Assembly (NCBI GenBank): GCA_005406025.1 | Contig: BGZK01001001.1 | Span: 62,001 to 126,000 of the forward strand | Source of the DNA: Eumeta japonica | Lineage: Eukaryota; Arthropoda; Insecta; Lepidoptera; Psychidae | Length of the DNA: 64,000 nt | Direction: 5' to 3' | Shown here: piece by piece, positions 44,681-58,095 of the stretch | Position numbering within the stretch: position 1 is the stretch's first letter | Layout: each line of letters begins with the position of its first letter | Notes under the pieces: model-generated | What the model saw: the letters and a program-made list of their open reading frames with translations, nothing else | What the model was told of the DNA's origin: nothing | Database searches by the model: none | Made by a program: the position numbers and the translations under genes

Positions 44681-47600
44681 CAGCTGTATGTTCACTTAAA
44701 CGATGCCTTAATCAAAATCAGTGTATACTAAAACCTGTACGGCACAGGGTACGTATTTCCACATTTAAAACAATATCATATAAATCGAACCCGTAGTTCT
44801 CGATTTATATGCGCACAAACAGACCGACAGGCAAACAGAATGGAATGACGTTGTTTTTTCTCTATGAAGACGTAATTAAGATATTGCCCGAAAATTTGTG
44901 ATCACAGAAACAAAAACGGCTTGCGTTTATCTGCATTATTTATTAAAAAAAAAACCCTCAACAGAAAGGAAATTTTCATGATTTATGATTCTTCTTTTAG
45001 GATCTAAAACGATAGATATTCATTTATATGAATGAAATTTCTGGTATCGAGGACGTTGGCTGTGCTACATTTATTCCATTTGTAATTCTTCGATTATGGT
45101 GGACTAGGACAAGGAAGTTGCCACTTCATTAAAATTGTAAACACGCCAGCCTTTGTTATTAAACAAACTATGAATAACACCTGCGCGAACGATTATTATT
45201 TTTTTTCATTTATTGCATCAGAAATCGTACTGAAAGAGAAGTCACAATTAAAATACATCGATATGAACCGCATAGCACAAAAGCGTGGTGATGACACCCG
45301 CGTGTTCATCATCACGTCGCGATCACGAGGGGCCAGTGTCGGCCCGCGCACGTCGCGGGTCATGGACCGTCATCCCGCCCGCCGGTGAAACGGCGAGCGT
45401 CATTATCGCCCACAACAAAAAAAAAAAGATAAACAAACAAATCACTATTAAATAGGCCGATGGAGTGTAATTATAGTCGTGTAATCTAAAATACAGGAGC
45501 GAAAGTCCGACGGAAACTCGACGCAGGCTACACGCAGTGCGCATGCGCGTATAACGTGATGAATTATCGTTGTTGTTTTATATATGCATAAATGGACGCC
45601 AGATATGATAATGTTTAATCCGATATTATGGATTACACCCTAATGGCGTATACGATGTAAGGTTTTCGTTTACAAACATAATACACCTTTTAGATGACGT
45701 CGTAAAAACTAATTCATCAATTGACGAAATTTGATAGAGGAAGAATTATTTTCTTATCTAATTTTTAAATTTAGAATCGTGCCTATTAACAATTAATAAG
45801 CGTTTTCGAAACTTTATTACAAGTACCTATCGTACTATTTGTTTATCTTATAAAACTCACAATAACACGTAGTGACTACATTTTTTGTGGGAAAAACTTC
45901 AGAAAAATCGTAAATGACTTTAAATCAATAGCAATTTAGGGGACAGGAAAGTTATGATTTTAAAATAAGTTTTTCTATAAAAGTAATACAATACAATGAA
46001 ATAAAACCAATAAGCAACTTGAAAAAACATCTCATAAAATTTACTTATGTTTCAATGGATGTTTAGGTGACGATAGCACTTGGATGTTTATGTAAAAGTT
46101 CTAAGTTAATGTTAAAAATAGATACGGCAGTTCATGCTGCAAAAAACGTATATTTTGACACTCTCAAGGGAATCATAATTTATAGGGTATTTTCTGTTGA
46201 CCTAGAATTATGAAATTTGGCAAATAATACCATCTTATGTTACAGGTATAGAAAAAATCTGACAAACATACATTTGTAATTAAATCATAAAAAATATTAT
46301 CTTTATTTTTTAAAGCCGTATAGTTTTAATTAAATCACAAAAAAAAGCTCGGAAAAAACTGCGCGACTCGATTCCTGAACTATTTATAATACGTACCTGC
46401 AAATTTGTACGGCACCCTCGGTGGACGAGTTCGACTCGCACTTGTTCGGTTTTTTTATTTATTTTTTTATTTCCACCTCTCACATATCTAAAAATAAATG
46501 AAATTCATTCACACTGTCCTCTGAAGTCCTCGAGTCTCTCGAACATCGCACAAAATATCGATGTAAATTTCTGGCGACGAATAGATTTGGTTACGAAATA
46601 GTTGACTGCGCCGTGCTTAAAAAGTAATAAAAAAAAACCAAAATTCATATGTAATTCTATTATACAAATGTGAAAATCTCATCTATCCGCAAAGTACGCA
46701 TTTGAAAGGTACACATTAAAAATATTCTCTTGTCAAATTTTTTCTTGTGTTGTTTTGACGCATTCTCAAATTGTTTGCATAATACAGTTCAAGCATGTAT
46801 TATAGACGGTCCATTGTCCGAAACGAGAAACTGGCTAAGCGAAAGTAAAAGGCGTGTAATAGTAGCCGTCACCGTTTGCAACGGAGGTTGAAATAACAAC
46901 AGAATTTTATCGAATCACAAACAATTAGTCACTTTATTTATTTCCCGTTATCTCGCTTAATCGACATGATACGACATGCACATGAGGATGTAATATCAAG
47001 TTGCTAAGCCACGAATCGTCAATTTTAAGTCCAAAGTATCGCGGCTTATCTTGTTTTGCTCCACAGAGTCGTTACACCATCTCTTACCTATGACAATATA
47101 ATCGACGGTAAAATATTTAATATCGGCGATAAGGAAATATTTTTACCTCAATGCATGGCACGCGACAAAAGAATATATCTTTCTTTGTGGACTGTATGAA
47201 CTATTACCACAACTTTACATACAAATGATTTCGATTTTTACTGTTGCAGCGAAAGCACGTGTAAGATTTATGTCTCGCTTTGTCGAAATCGTGTCGCACG
47301 TTTTAGTGAGTTTATTGAAGGCTTTCCTTTGATAGATCTATGAATTTACTATTGTTATCCATATTCGGCACAACCTCATTCGTTGCGGTGTGCGAATGTA
47401 ATTTTGTGACAGTTCCGTTCCATTCACCGTAAAAGGTCTAAGCAGATACTCGACTATTATTTTTTTAAACTTTATGTGCATTTTAACTTTTTTTTATAAA
47501 AAAATGCACTAAATTGCTTTTCAAAACTTTTCAATAAATATGTAAATTGTACTTTTCCGATTCAATATAGAGATTTGAAATGTTTTCCTAGTACTTGTAA

Positions 47601-48779
47601 TACAAGCTATCAATTACTAGTAAATAAAGAATAATCGACTTGAAAGTTAAAAAATTTCAATTTTTTTTAATTTGATTATCAATCTTATAACATTGAATGG
47701 TAAAAAAAAAAAAATAATAAAGATCATCAAATGATTTTGATTCACTTTTTGTTCGAATAAGGCTGGTTTATATGTAGTGAAATAAAACTTTAAATTGTAA
47801 TTTTTCTCCAATAAAATTCAAAAGTTTGCTTTCTTAGATTGTCTCACTAATCTTAAGACATTTGTTGCCTCTTCAAAAAATTAAATACGTTGCGAAAGTT
47901 GGTATAGCATAACTTTAACCATCAAAAAATAAACAAAGAACACTAAATCGATGGTAACAAAATTTATTTCTGGTAAGTATATGAAATTATAATTAGTTTA
48001 GTATCTTCTAGATCATCCAAAAATAATTTGAATTCGACCTTCGTTCTATTAGAAAACAGATTACAAAATTATAAAACATTTAAAATGTTCAGTCATTTTG
48101 TGGAAACAATATAGCATATATATATGCACGTGCAAGGCTGCATCAGAGGTCAAGCGTCGACAAATATTGGCCGACCTCAGCTGTAGTGCCACCACAGCCC
48201 ACAGGGAGTCACTACGTGATGCTACGCAGTAACCTCTAATAAGACCTATGCTTGACGATTCTCGAACACGACCGAAGCACGACGACGACGATGCTTCAAA
48301 ATTTTCAATATTTCTAGGCGTATATTTAAATTTTCATCCTTTATGTTAAGTTGCATTTGAAATAGATGGCGACGTATATAGTTAAAAAAAAAAAGATACG
48401 GACGCGTGACAACGGAGTCCTGTATTTGACTGCAGTTAATTTGTAAACATTCCCTCGTAACTCGTATCTGTTACTCTCCTTCGTAAGTTCAATGCCACTA
48501 AGAGCCTTGCGCGGGCTGGCGCATTCGTCAATCATTTACGCAAGTCGCCCAATGCAGAACGATTGAATACGAACCGTCTCTCAATTTCAAAATTGAATAT
48601 TAAAACAAGAATTCATTTATGTCTTACAAGTCTTTTAGATCGTTTCATTTAAAAATTAATTTATTTCAGCTTATTGATTTTCTTATAATATGTTAACTAA
48701 AAAGTCATGGACTTTATTTTGACCAATATCTAACTAGTTATATATAATACTGATATTTTGTAAGAATTATATTCTTCGC
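44681..48779. other. No supported gene; CpG island at 45290-45560 and a GGGTTCC-type tail
   Basis: At about 46140-46460 a GGGTTCC-superfamily fragment ends TGTACGGCACCCTCGGTGG-ACGAGTTCGACTCGCAC then a T run, matching the right end of family A. At 48150-48300 there is a GC-richer stretch of unknown nature. Around 47490-47510 TGCATTTT and AAAAATGCA form a weak foldback. No gene. Confidence 0.5.
45290..45560. promoter_or_regulatory. CpG-rich island with NRF1-like palindrome
   Basis: CpG-dense DNA (CACCCGCGTG, GTCGGCCCGCGCACGTCGCG, CCCGCCCGCCGG) ending in the palindrome GCGCATGCGC at 45539-45548. Short ORFs on both strands have no recognisable domain. A promoter or a non-coding first exon is possible. 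Confidence 0.3.
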
Positions 48780-48784
48780 TGCTA

Positions 48785-48860
48785 ATCGAAGCGATTGTCG
48801 AGCAGTCAGAGGATCAGAGGAAAGGTAGCGAGTTCGAATCTTGACCACAGATAAATTAAC
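48785..48860 (+). repeat. tRNA-like SINE head
   Basis: GAGTTCGAATCTTG (B box core GTTCGAATCT at 48832-48841) follows a weak A-box-like GTCGAGCAGTCAGA (48797-48810). No complete tRNA fold is visible. Likely the pol III head of a degenerate SINE. Confidence 0.45.
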
Positions 48861-49082
48861 TGAACGTGTTTTTAAATCAAATCATTATATGCAGCTGGCT
48901 AAATTACCCCAGACAGTTTAACCTTACATAAAAATTTGTTGTGTATAATAAGTAGGGATGCTTTTGAGTGGGCTAATACAAATCTGTAACAATAAATCAG
49001 ATTAATCCACAAGGTAATATTATATTTAGAAAAGCTGTTAATGTAATCATTCCGTTATAAATCTGCATATCTTGCTTTAGTT

Positions 49083-49797
49083 AAAAACCGACCACGTGAG
49101 TTTTGGACCACGCGCACTTTAGGGTTCCTTAGCTGTTCGTCACAATACGAAGAGTTAGAAGGGGGCTCATTCCCTATCTTTACATATTTCATAAACTTAT
49201 ATTTATCACCTTTTCCGCACAACCAACAACCACATCTAAGTAATTTTCAATGGAATTTATGCGAAATTTTACTTTTTATTTTTCAAAGTATATTGTGTAC
49301 GTTTATCGACTACTACTCATAAATTTGAAAAGCCTACGTGGTTGTAATAGTTTTTCTTTTAACTACTTCATATATACACTACTACTGTAATTTTTTGCAT
49401 AATCCAAGAATAATCATTTATGTAGTGAGAGTGACACGTAACTCTAAAAAAAGTACTACTTTATAGCTTAATATTTCGTAAGCGGATCCCTAAACTGAAA
49501 AATGTTTTTCGCAGACCTGTAATGTTTTTAAATAATTTATCGAACGATAGCACACACCATGAGATAGATGAATTTTTTTTCTCACCTATCTCATGGTGCG
49601 CCATGAAATAAACGAGAAAAAGAGTTCATCTCCAAATTGCGTGTAGGGGAGGTACACATTTTTTTTTATTTCATTTTACCACTTTGTCAGCTTGATTAAT
49701 ATTTATACACAGAGTTAAGCGACGGACAAACAGACTGACAAAAACGGACATGGCGAAACTATAAGGGTTCCTTGTTGACTACGGAACCCTAAAAATG
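49083..49797 (+). repeat. GGGTTCC-type element, family B, longest copy
   Basis: Begins AAAACCGACCACGTGAGTTT-TGGACCACGCGCACTTTAGGGTTCC and ends ACATGGCGAAACTATAAGGG then TTCCTTGTTGACTACGGAACCCTAAA. About 715 bp. It contains the foldback CACCATGAGATAG...CTATCTCATGGTG (about 49557-49599). Related to 6755-7290. Non-coding. Confidence 0.8.
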
Positions 49798-52282
49798 ACA
49801 ATAGACATAAGTACATCAGTGATATTATTGTAACCGATGGCTGCAGCAGCCTATCCACTATATTATAAATAGACCGAGATAGATATAAGTTTGTTGCATA
49901 CCTGTAATGCAAATACGGGCCAAATGTCTCGCGGTCGACGAAGAGACGTCATTAGTCGCGTAGCTTATAAAGTATTTATCCTCTTTTCAACTAGAACTTT
50001 TCAAATACCATTGTAATCTCCCAGTGTTTTCGTCTAAATCTCACGCCGTGTTTCTGTTTTTATACCGTTCTCAATGCGTCTATTATTAATATGTTATTGT
50101 ATCTATAGGTTACATGATTATAATTCACATAACACTCCCGTTAGATATCGAATACAATGTAGTATTTTAAATCAAACATATTTTCTACTGCCATCTACTT
50201 CAGTGTAAGATCTGACAGTGCACTAAAAGTGTAGGGAAAACCGGTCCGTCTTATATAAGCTAATCAAACAACATCGCAATTCCACCAAAACATTGAATTT
50301 AGTTTCGAAATATGTTCTGACGCAATATGGAATATGTGTCAGTAGCATGTAGCAGTGTTTTAATTATGTATTTAGGTGAAACATGTATAAGAAAGACATA
50401 ATAATACTGGCAACACTCGGTAAAATCGACAGAGAACCCGAACATACTAGTTAACGCATTAAGAAAAAGAGATAAAAGTTAATGTATAAAGCTTTAACAA
50501 ACTGTTAATGTCCATGCTTTTTTTAACTTATAAATACATAACTTAGAAATTAGGTAAATACATATAATAAAATTGTTACACTTAATAAATATGGATATGA
50601 AAAAAAATAAAATGGAAAATTGAACAATTTTTCCTCATATCTACTGCTCGTATCGTATTAGCATTGTTTGTTATACTCGTCACGTCTGTTTACATTTTAT
50701 CACTACAAAAATGACGCGGTCTGTGTCATTCATTGCTTTTGAAGATTATCTATACGTAATCTCTATACAGCGAAGAATGTAACTCGTGAGCCGTTTATTA
50801 GATCGATACACGCCACAAGCATGACACTTCCTTTTCATTATTCGCCATTTACGGTGCTAATACGTGGAAGTCTAAGAATTTGAGAGAATCATTGCTCATC
50901 AGCAGCAGTGGTGGGTGGAAATACACCACAAGAATTCTTATGAATAATAAAGGAAATAGACAGGGCAACAAATTTTTCTTGCTTTGTCTTTATACTTTAT
51001 TATTCGTGTGTATGTACTTCGTGTAACTTTGCTCTCGTGTATAATGTAGAACATTTCATTTCTCCATATATGAAAAACCTATATAGATTATTTAAGCAAA
51101 AATTGTATTTTTTTTTTATCTGCACTACATTACGTTTTATGTGTATTACGTGTGAGACAGTCGCCTTCTAATTTAAAAACAATTAGATTATCAATGATTT
51201 CAGCTGCAATATCGAACAAACGATAAGAAGAGTAGCGAAGAAAACTGAACGAAATTAGTTTCAGAACGTGCAGTTAACTCTTTTGCGCTCAAAATTCTAA
51301 TAATTCTTTTCTCTGAAAAACAAAATGCAGTTTTGCTGCTTGCTTCCGAGCACCAAAAACGATATTTCCGAGTTGGAGAAGCGAAAATAATATTACTATA
51401 CCCGTGTTATAACAACCCGTTTGTGAATTTAATTTCGCGTACAAATCACATATGCCTAATATGGAGATTCTAAAAACATTTAGACAAACATTATATTATT
51501 ACCGAAGATAGTTGGGGCCCTCAGAGTGATAAAATAGCAGTACAATCCTTTTTACTTGGACTCGTTTTTCTTATGACACCTGTAATGAAACATAAAGGGA
51601 TAGTAATATAATTGACAAGCACGCATCTGACAAACGTTGTACAAGTTTTCCATGTTTATGAAAAAAGTCTAATTAGTAATGTGCCTTACTAAAACTATTA
51701 TCGACAATTTTTCATTTTGTTTTTAGCATACACTCGTATAAAAATTCTCAAACGTTTTAGTATGTCCTTCTATATTAGTAAACTTTTATGAAAACAAAGT
51801 TTACATAAACTAAATGTGGTTCTGTTTGTTAGGGGCAATTTCCGAAATGACCAAATAGATTGTGATCAAAGAACATTGCTCTGCTACCATATATTATTCG
51901 CTTAAGCACTAAAATTGACCAAAAATTTTTTTCTACATTCCAAATTGTAATTATGTACCATTAAAATCCAGTTAGAGAAACAGACACTTCTGATAACTTA
52001 CTTCTTACCATAAGAATATACGGCTTTTGCGATTGTAATAAAGATCAAATATGTTTTATAGGAACACTGAAATTCATAAAAATAAATATGAATCTAATGA
52101 ATCGTGATATTAATAACACATAATATTTTCTTATTTAAGCAATGAGCTTTAATAATAAAACGTAAACAATAAAATACGGTACTGCCAATTCTCAGATTCT
52201 ACGAATTTGTACGAAAAGTTGCCATAATATACGATAATTTAATAAATGTGTAACTGACGTCAGCGTAAATTGGTAATCGATG
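49798..52282. other. No supported gene
   Basis: AT-rich with no recognisable repeat, RNA gene or coding sequence. ORFs are short and of random composition. Confidence 0.55.
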
Positions 52283-52637
52283 TCGTAGAGCCATGCTGTG
52301 GTTAACTTGGCTGTGGCACGAAAATGGGCTGCTTTCGTCCAATACACGTAAGATACCACACTCTTACAGAATACAGAAGTTAAGTTACACCTTTCGCTTT
52401 TTGTCTAATAAGTGAGAGTTCCGGTGGCCGACTGCCCCATTATAACCCTCTCTCTCCTTAATAAACCAACCCACTCTCCTTCCGTCACAACACTCCTCCT
52501 TCAACAGACCACTCCTTCTCCTGTCAGATACCCTATTCCTTTCCAAAAGTCCTTTGGGGTTGAGAATGTCCATGGGCGGCAGTGACCACCTGCTCTTTAG
52601 TAGCTCGCATGGTTGTTTGTCCATCTACATGCTAAAA
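52283..52637 (+). repeat. SINE-like dispersed repeat, copy 2
   Basis: Diverged copy of 280-637 in the same orientation, with the shared blocks listed there. The A-rich end is CTACATGCTAAAAAAGAAATTAAAG. The 79-residue minus ORF at 52385-52624 is a repeat translation. Confidence 0.75.
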
Positions 52638-52759
52638 AAGAAATTAAAGAATGCTCTATTTAATTTAATTAACTGAGAAATGTATCTAAAAAGTTTTTGT
52701 TTTCTCTTTCATATATTTTGTGTGGTAATATCCAGTTTAAATTTTAAATTACGAAATTC

Positions 52760-52810
52760 TTCTACATTGACAAGGATCAAAAAAATATATTTTTAATTCT
52801 TGTCAATGTA

Positions 52811-52853
<43 letters not shown>

Positions 52854-52940
52854 ACTTATGGAATCGATAAAAATTGCCTGCAGTATCCTCAGGTATCCTC
52901 AGTACCTGAGGATACTGCAGGCAATTTTAATTTAAGTGAG
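52760..52940. other. Two hairpins separated by an AT microsatellite
   Basis: Hairpin 1: arms 52760-52777 and 52796-52813 (TTCTACATTGACAAGG..), 18 bp with one mismatch. An (AT)n run occupies about 52813-52850. Hairpin 2: a perfect 26 bp stem, 52870-52895 paired with 52903-52928 (core GCCTGCAGTATCCTCAGG), with a 7-base loop, and outer CTCACTTA/TAAGTGAG pairing at 52851-52858 and 52933-52940. No coding sequence. Confidence 0.93.
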
Positions 52941-52944
52941 AAGT

Positions 52945-55900
52945 ATTTAATATTATTATGTATTTACTTTTAGACAAATAGAATAAAAGAATAAATAGTA
53001 CTTAGTTGAAAATATTATATTTCCAATTCAAAATATTTAAAATAATAAATATATTGCACCGAGACAATGAAAAAAACGATATAAAAATAATGTGTTAAAT
53101 AGATTATAAATTTGAATAGTAAAACCAAAGGTATTTTTTTTCTTGTGTACACTTTATTGATACTATAATTATTATTTTACACCTTGTGTCAACTGCTATC
53201 TCAATAGTTTCAACTATTTCAATATTTGATTTAACTTTAATTTAAGATAAAAGTAGCGCTGAGACAGACGTAACCTCTAATTTTAAACACATAAAACAAG
53301 CCTCATATTTTCATACATGTTAAATGTATACTATTGCTTAGTTGTCTAAACTTGACTATGTCCCTCTCATAGAAGTACATTATCTGCTGGAATACAAAAC
53401 AGGAGATTTTTTATACACAAAAAAGTACAAAATCAGAAAAATAGCAGCGATGTCCAAAAAATGATCAAGGTCGGCATTGGGACCGCCATTGGAATAAAAA
53501 GCAGAATTACAATCAAAATAGGCAGCGGAATGGGGATCAGAAAAAATCATTAACTAAATTATGATTTACGTATAGTGTAACGTATAGATAAAACAGCTAA
53601 TGCAAGATAAAGGTTGTTAATAACCTTTGAAGATTATCGATATCGATACCAATTAAACATCTTTATAGTCTTTCCCTATAACCTAAAAGCAATTTACAAT
53701 TTTGCAAGAAATAATGGAATGTAATGGCGTTTTGTTATGAAGAACTAACTGTCCACATGTAATTTTAATGTTAAAAGAACATATTGCTGACACAAAAATT
53801 TACTTTCTAGTCTTGTACTCTAAAATAGGTTTTTTATGTGTTCGAAACTTATGTATTCGATATATTTTGCATTCGTTCTGAGTGAAAGTTCCACCCTGAC
53901 CCGAAACGTAATATCTTGATGTTCTTGGGTACCTCATACTTTACTATATCGTAAACACCATGGAAAATACGAGAAATTAATAGAAGTCTAAACCGCCACC
54001 GTACAGAAAATACACTTGATTGTCATATTTATACATTGCCAGTATTTCACATACAACAAAATTAAAAATAAAAACAGCACAAACCGTGATTGCTACAAAA
54101 TAAACTTTTTAATTTAACTGCATACTAAACAAGGCCAAGAGTCCACTTGACATTTCAAATATTTACGCTGATTTTCGAGAAAATACCAAATTACGTTTGT
54201 CTCTTTTTTGTCAAATACAATTGTAGAGCTACTAATAAGAAACACGTGCATGGATGATAGTTGCGAAAATTTTAGGCCGTCTCTGTGCTATCTTCAAGAT
54301 GGGACCCTTCGTTTTGAAACAATATTTTTCATAATTGTAAGATTGTCAATGGTTTGTGTCGGATATTGAAAATATATGAAAACAAAATGCGTTAATGAAT
54401 CGAAGTGAATGTAATGTTTAAAGTTAAAACGTTTACTTTCCTTAAAGTCTAAATTAAGAAATAGCTACGAGAAATGATTTATACTTTCTGACATGCAACG
54501 TCAAGAGAAAAAATGGATGACAGAGTGTATGTCTACGCGAACGGAGCTGCAGACAGAATCTAGGTTGTCAATAATGTGTGTTATAATTGATATTCTGAGA
54601 CTGACAATTAAGTATATTTCGAGTGCATAATTGACTATCTACATATGTGTGGTATACAATTATAGATACGTGTGGTTAAAATATGTATATATTTTAAACA
54701 TTCATACAGTTTTAATCGTAAGCCTCGACTGTATGAATAGATGTTTTGATGACAGAAAAAATCACTAGTGCTGTTCTCAGTGAATCACTGGACGTTCGTC
54801 AATCAACTGAATCCGACTAGTACTTGTGCTTTTTTTTTATATATCGATATGACTTAGCAATGATAAAAAACTCAAATCGATAGTACCTAAAGTAATCGCA
54901 TAAATAAAGAATAACCATGAAAAAAAGCATTTTTTTAGTCATTCGTTTTAATTAGTTCGGTAATGAGATTATGTGATAAATGTCAAGATGAAACATCAAC
55001 ATAATATTATATTAGAACGTCAACAACACGAAGTAAAAAACAATTATATCATATTTTAATATACTATTTTTTTAATATTATAATTTTATGTTGATATACT
55101 ATTATTTTTTTGAGTGAAAATGGTCACAAGAATATAGTTAGTAAGTACAAATTATCTTTCGTAATGACAATTAAATTTCCATAGTAGAAAAAAAACCTGC
55201 TTTAATTGACGTCGGTTTATCGATAACGAGCCAGAAAATAACCCACAATACATTTACTTCATTAGGAACAATTAAGTAAACTGTCGAAATTAAATCTGTA
55301 GTTAAACGGAAATATATATTTTTCCACGTAAATCTAGTAATAATGTACATTAAAACTAGTAAAACCGTCATTTGAATGTATATATAAAATGAACGATTAG
55401 AAATTTTTCCTAGAAGTTCATAGCAATATAAATAGTTCATTGCTATCTAGAATTTATGAAATCCATTAATTTGGTGCATTTAACAAAACCATATTGTGTC
55501 TTTGACCACGCGCATGGCGGGGACCGGCCCCCAGCAGAGGACGGAGCGGGCAGTTCTGCGACCGGGCACGTCGCGTTGCGCCACTACATACGACCTCTCG
55601 CCGCTTCACCTCCTCACGTATCACACTAACACACATTCCCAATATTTAGAGGTTACTACATGCATCGTGACAATTTTTGTCCCATCTGTCTATCCAGATC
55701 AATACGGCTGTGTAAATTAATTACAATAAAAGTAAGACATCGAATACTAAACATTTGCTTGACGAAACTTACAACCTTTTATCAAAAACTTATTTGAAAA
55801 AATATACGACAATTTTCTTTTTATGGTGAGTGGTAAGAATTTGCTACTTAAATTATGGAAACTTTTAAGACATACTTACATCAATCACTATTTATCATTA

Positions 55901-57589
55901 TAGTGACATACGACTGTTAGTTCCTTCGTCACCCGAAATGTTTGAAACCATATACTCAGATTCCAAATTACAAAGATCAGTTCAGTTCAGAGTACCCATT
56001 GCCATATGGCATAAGAGATATATGCCTATTACCTTTATTCGCAGCATAACTGTAGCAAATTAAATATATTGTAAAATATTTAATCAATTTTCTCATTACA
56101 TATTTATTATTTGTCGTCCCATCTTAATGTAAGTCATGAGAACGATGGAGACCGAGCATATTGTCCTCAACCAGATGGTAACAGGTTCTGCTGATGATTG
56201 CAAGCAAATTGATCTTAAAATATTCGCTGTATGTGTCGAAGATGCGTGTTAAATCACTATCAACACATTGTCAACGGCCGTCGTTAACCTCTGACCCGCA
56301 TGAACCAGCAAGAGACCAGCCTTTTGATTCAAGTTCCTCTATCTGAACAAAATTGTAAGAACGTGCACGGGAAAAAATGGGAACCTGCATTAATAACCTA
56401 TCGTTAAGAAACTGTGGTTTATTCATGAAATCTAAATCTTCTATGATGAAGAATCAGAAAAAAACATTCTCTGGAATAAAGAATCATTCTTAAATACTAC
56501 TTACATTAAAAACTACTGTTTTGTTCGTATTAGATTTTTTTTTCCTATAATTTGACTTGTAGTATAACAATTTGGTAAAGATTTTGTCCTTCTATTGAGA
56601 TCACAGACATATTTCTACAAAGATAATATTTCTTAGAGGAAGTATAAGTTTTTCTCGAATGAAGGCGTACAAGTATAAATTCAACTTAACTTTTATTGTA
56701 AAAATAATTAGCATGGTGTTATTACGAATACCGATTGATTCATTAAAATTCCATTACTTATATGCGTTTCAATGACAAAAAAATTGATGTTTTATTAACA
56801 ATTTTCCTAAAATTATAAACATTAATAAAATTACTGCAAATGACTATGTGAATGAAATTCATAGTACGTTTATATAAATCATATCAATATTACCATAACC
56901 TTTAGTCGTCTCAATTATACAAAATGATACGGAAATTTTACTTATTCTTTGAAAAGGTAATGTTAGAAGTAATTTGTGACAAACCAAACCCTATCAACTG
57001 GAAGTCCGACATGACTAATTGTTTAAATGTGGGCAGTTTATAATTTTCTTTGAGTTTTCACACTTCTAGGAACAAAATATTAATTGTACAAATGGCCACT
57101 AGTCTGAACACTCATATAGTACTTTTCTGAAAATTGATAACGTATTTAATAATTAGAAAAAAAATAAAATTTCCAAATTTTCATAAATTATTTAATCTAT
57201 TAAAAAAAACTATATTACAGCTGAGATGTAAATTACAAAAACAACTATTTTTCTAAGCGTTCTAGTAAGGTACAAATGTTCTTAATTTATTTTAAAGGTT
57301 AGTACAAAAAATCATCACAAAACGGTTTATAGGACAAAGATGTTTTAAATGTCATTTTGTACATTATTTATAAACTTGAGGAAAAATGTAGAGAATACCT
57401 TACAGAAAATGTTAAAATCCAACCTAATGTAATATTCTTTTTTTTTGTGCGAAGTAATATTTTCTTAGTAGAAAATCGGGTGATGATTACGTCACTACAA
57501 GGTTGTTCCTCTTACCTAAACTTAAAACGAAATGTTAGTTAACTAACTGTCAATCGCAAATGAAATTAAATAGTTATTCATATATTTTA
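52945..57589. other. No supported gene; purine tract and small CpG island
   Basis: A purine-rich GGAATC-family tract lies at about 53460-53550. A CpG-rich patch at 55500-55620 (GGCGGGGACCGGCCCCCAGC) carries an ATG at 55514 and a short ORF of unknown nature. An inverted pair TTCATACAGT/ACTGTATGAA lies at about 54701-54738. The 89-residue minus ORF at 55171 has no recognisable motif. Confidence 0.5.
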
Positions 57590-58095
57590 TTTCGACAAAA
57601 TATATTAATAACGGAAATGACAATGAATAACAAATAATGAAAGTATTTATTAAGCGTTACCTTCGTCATTTTTTTCATATTTTTTTTGTACTTACGGTTT
57701 AGAAAATAGAGGGGGGGGGCGACATAATTTCTGCAAATTTCGGAGCGATTATTTCCGAAATTATTCACATAATCAGAAAAAAATCTTAAAATCCTTTAAA
57801 TGTTTTTAAACGAACTGTCGAAATATAGTCTACTCGTTGATGTTTGCTGAAAAATTTTTTTTCAACTTCTCTTACATGTATGAAGTGTCCCTCCTAAACA
57901 TATTTATTTTTGTTATTACACTACCAAACTAAATACCGGCTTACATAAGATACCTACACTATAAATGTTATCAATATAGGTCTTGTGGTTTTTGAATAAA
58001 ATACTTGTGACATAGAGACGGACGGACGGATGGACACGACAAAACTATAAGGATTCTGTTTTTACTATTTTGGATCGGAACCTTAAAAACATAGC
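57590..58095 (+). repeat. GGGTTCC-type element, family D, 5' truncated copy
   Basis: Blocks shared with 34320-34735: TTAAGCGTTACCTTCGTCAT, GTTTAGAAAATAGAGGGGGG, ACTGTCGAAATATA, CCGGCTTACATAAGATACCT-ACACTATAAAT, TTTTTGAATAAAAT and GACGGACGGACGGA..ACTATAAGGATTC..GGAACCTTAAA. Same orientation as 34007-34733. Confidence 0.7.

Noticed and set aside
48785..48860. A functional tRNA gene
   Set aside because: There is a good B box but only a weak A box, and no complete acceptor, D and anticodon stems could be drawn. The candidates at 35060 and 63700 fail for the same reason.
52870..52928. A miRNA precursor
   Set aside because: The stem is perfect and only 26 bp with a 7-base loop, shorter and more regular than an animal pre-miRNA, and it sits beside a microsatellite and another palindrome.
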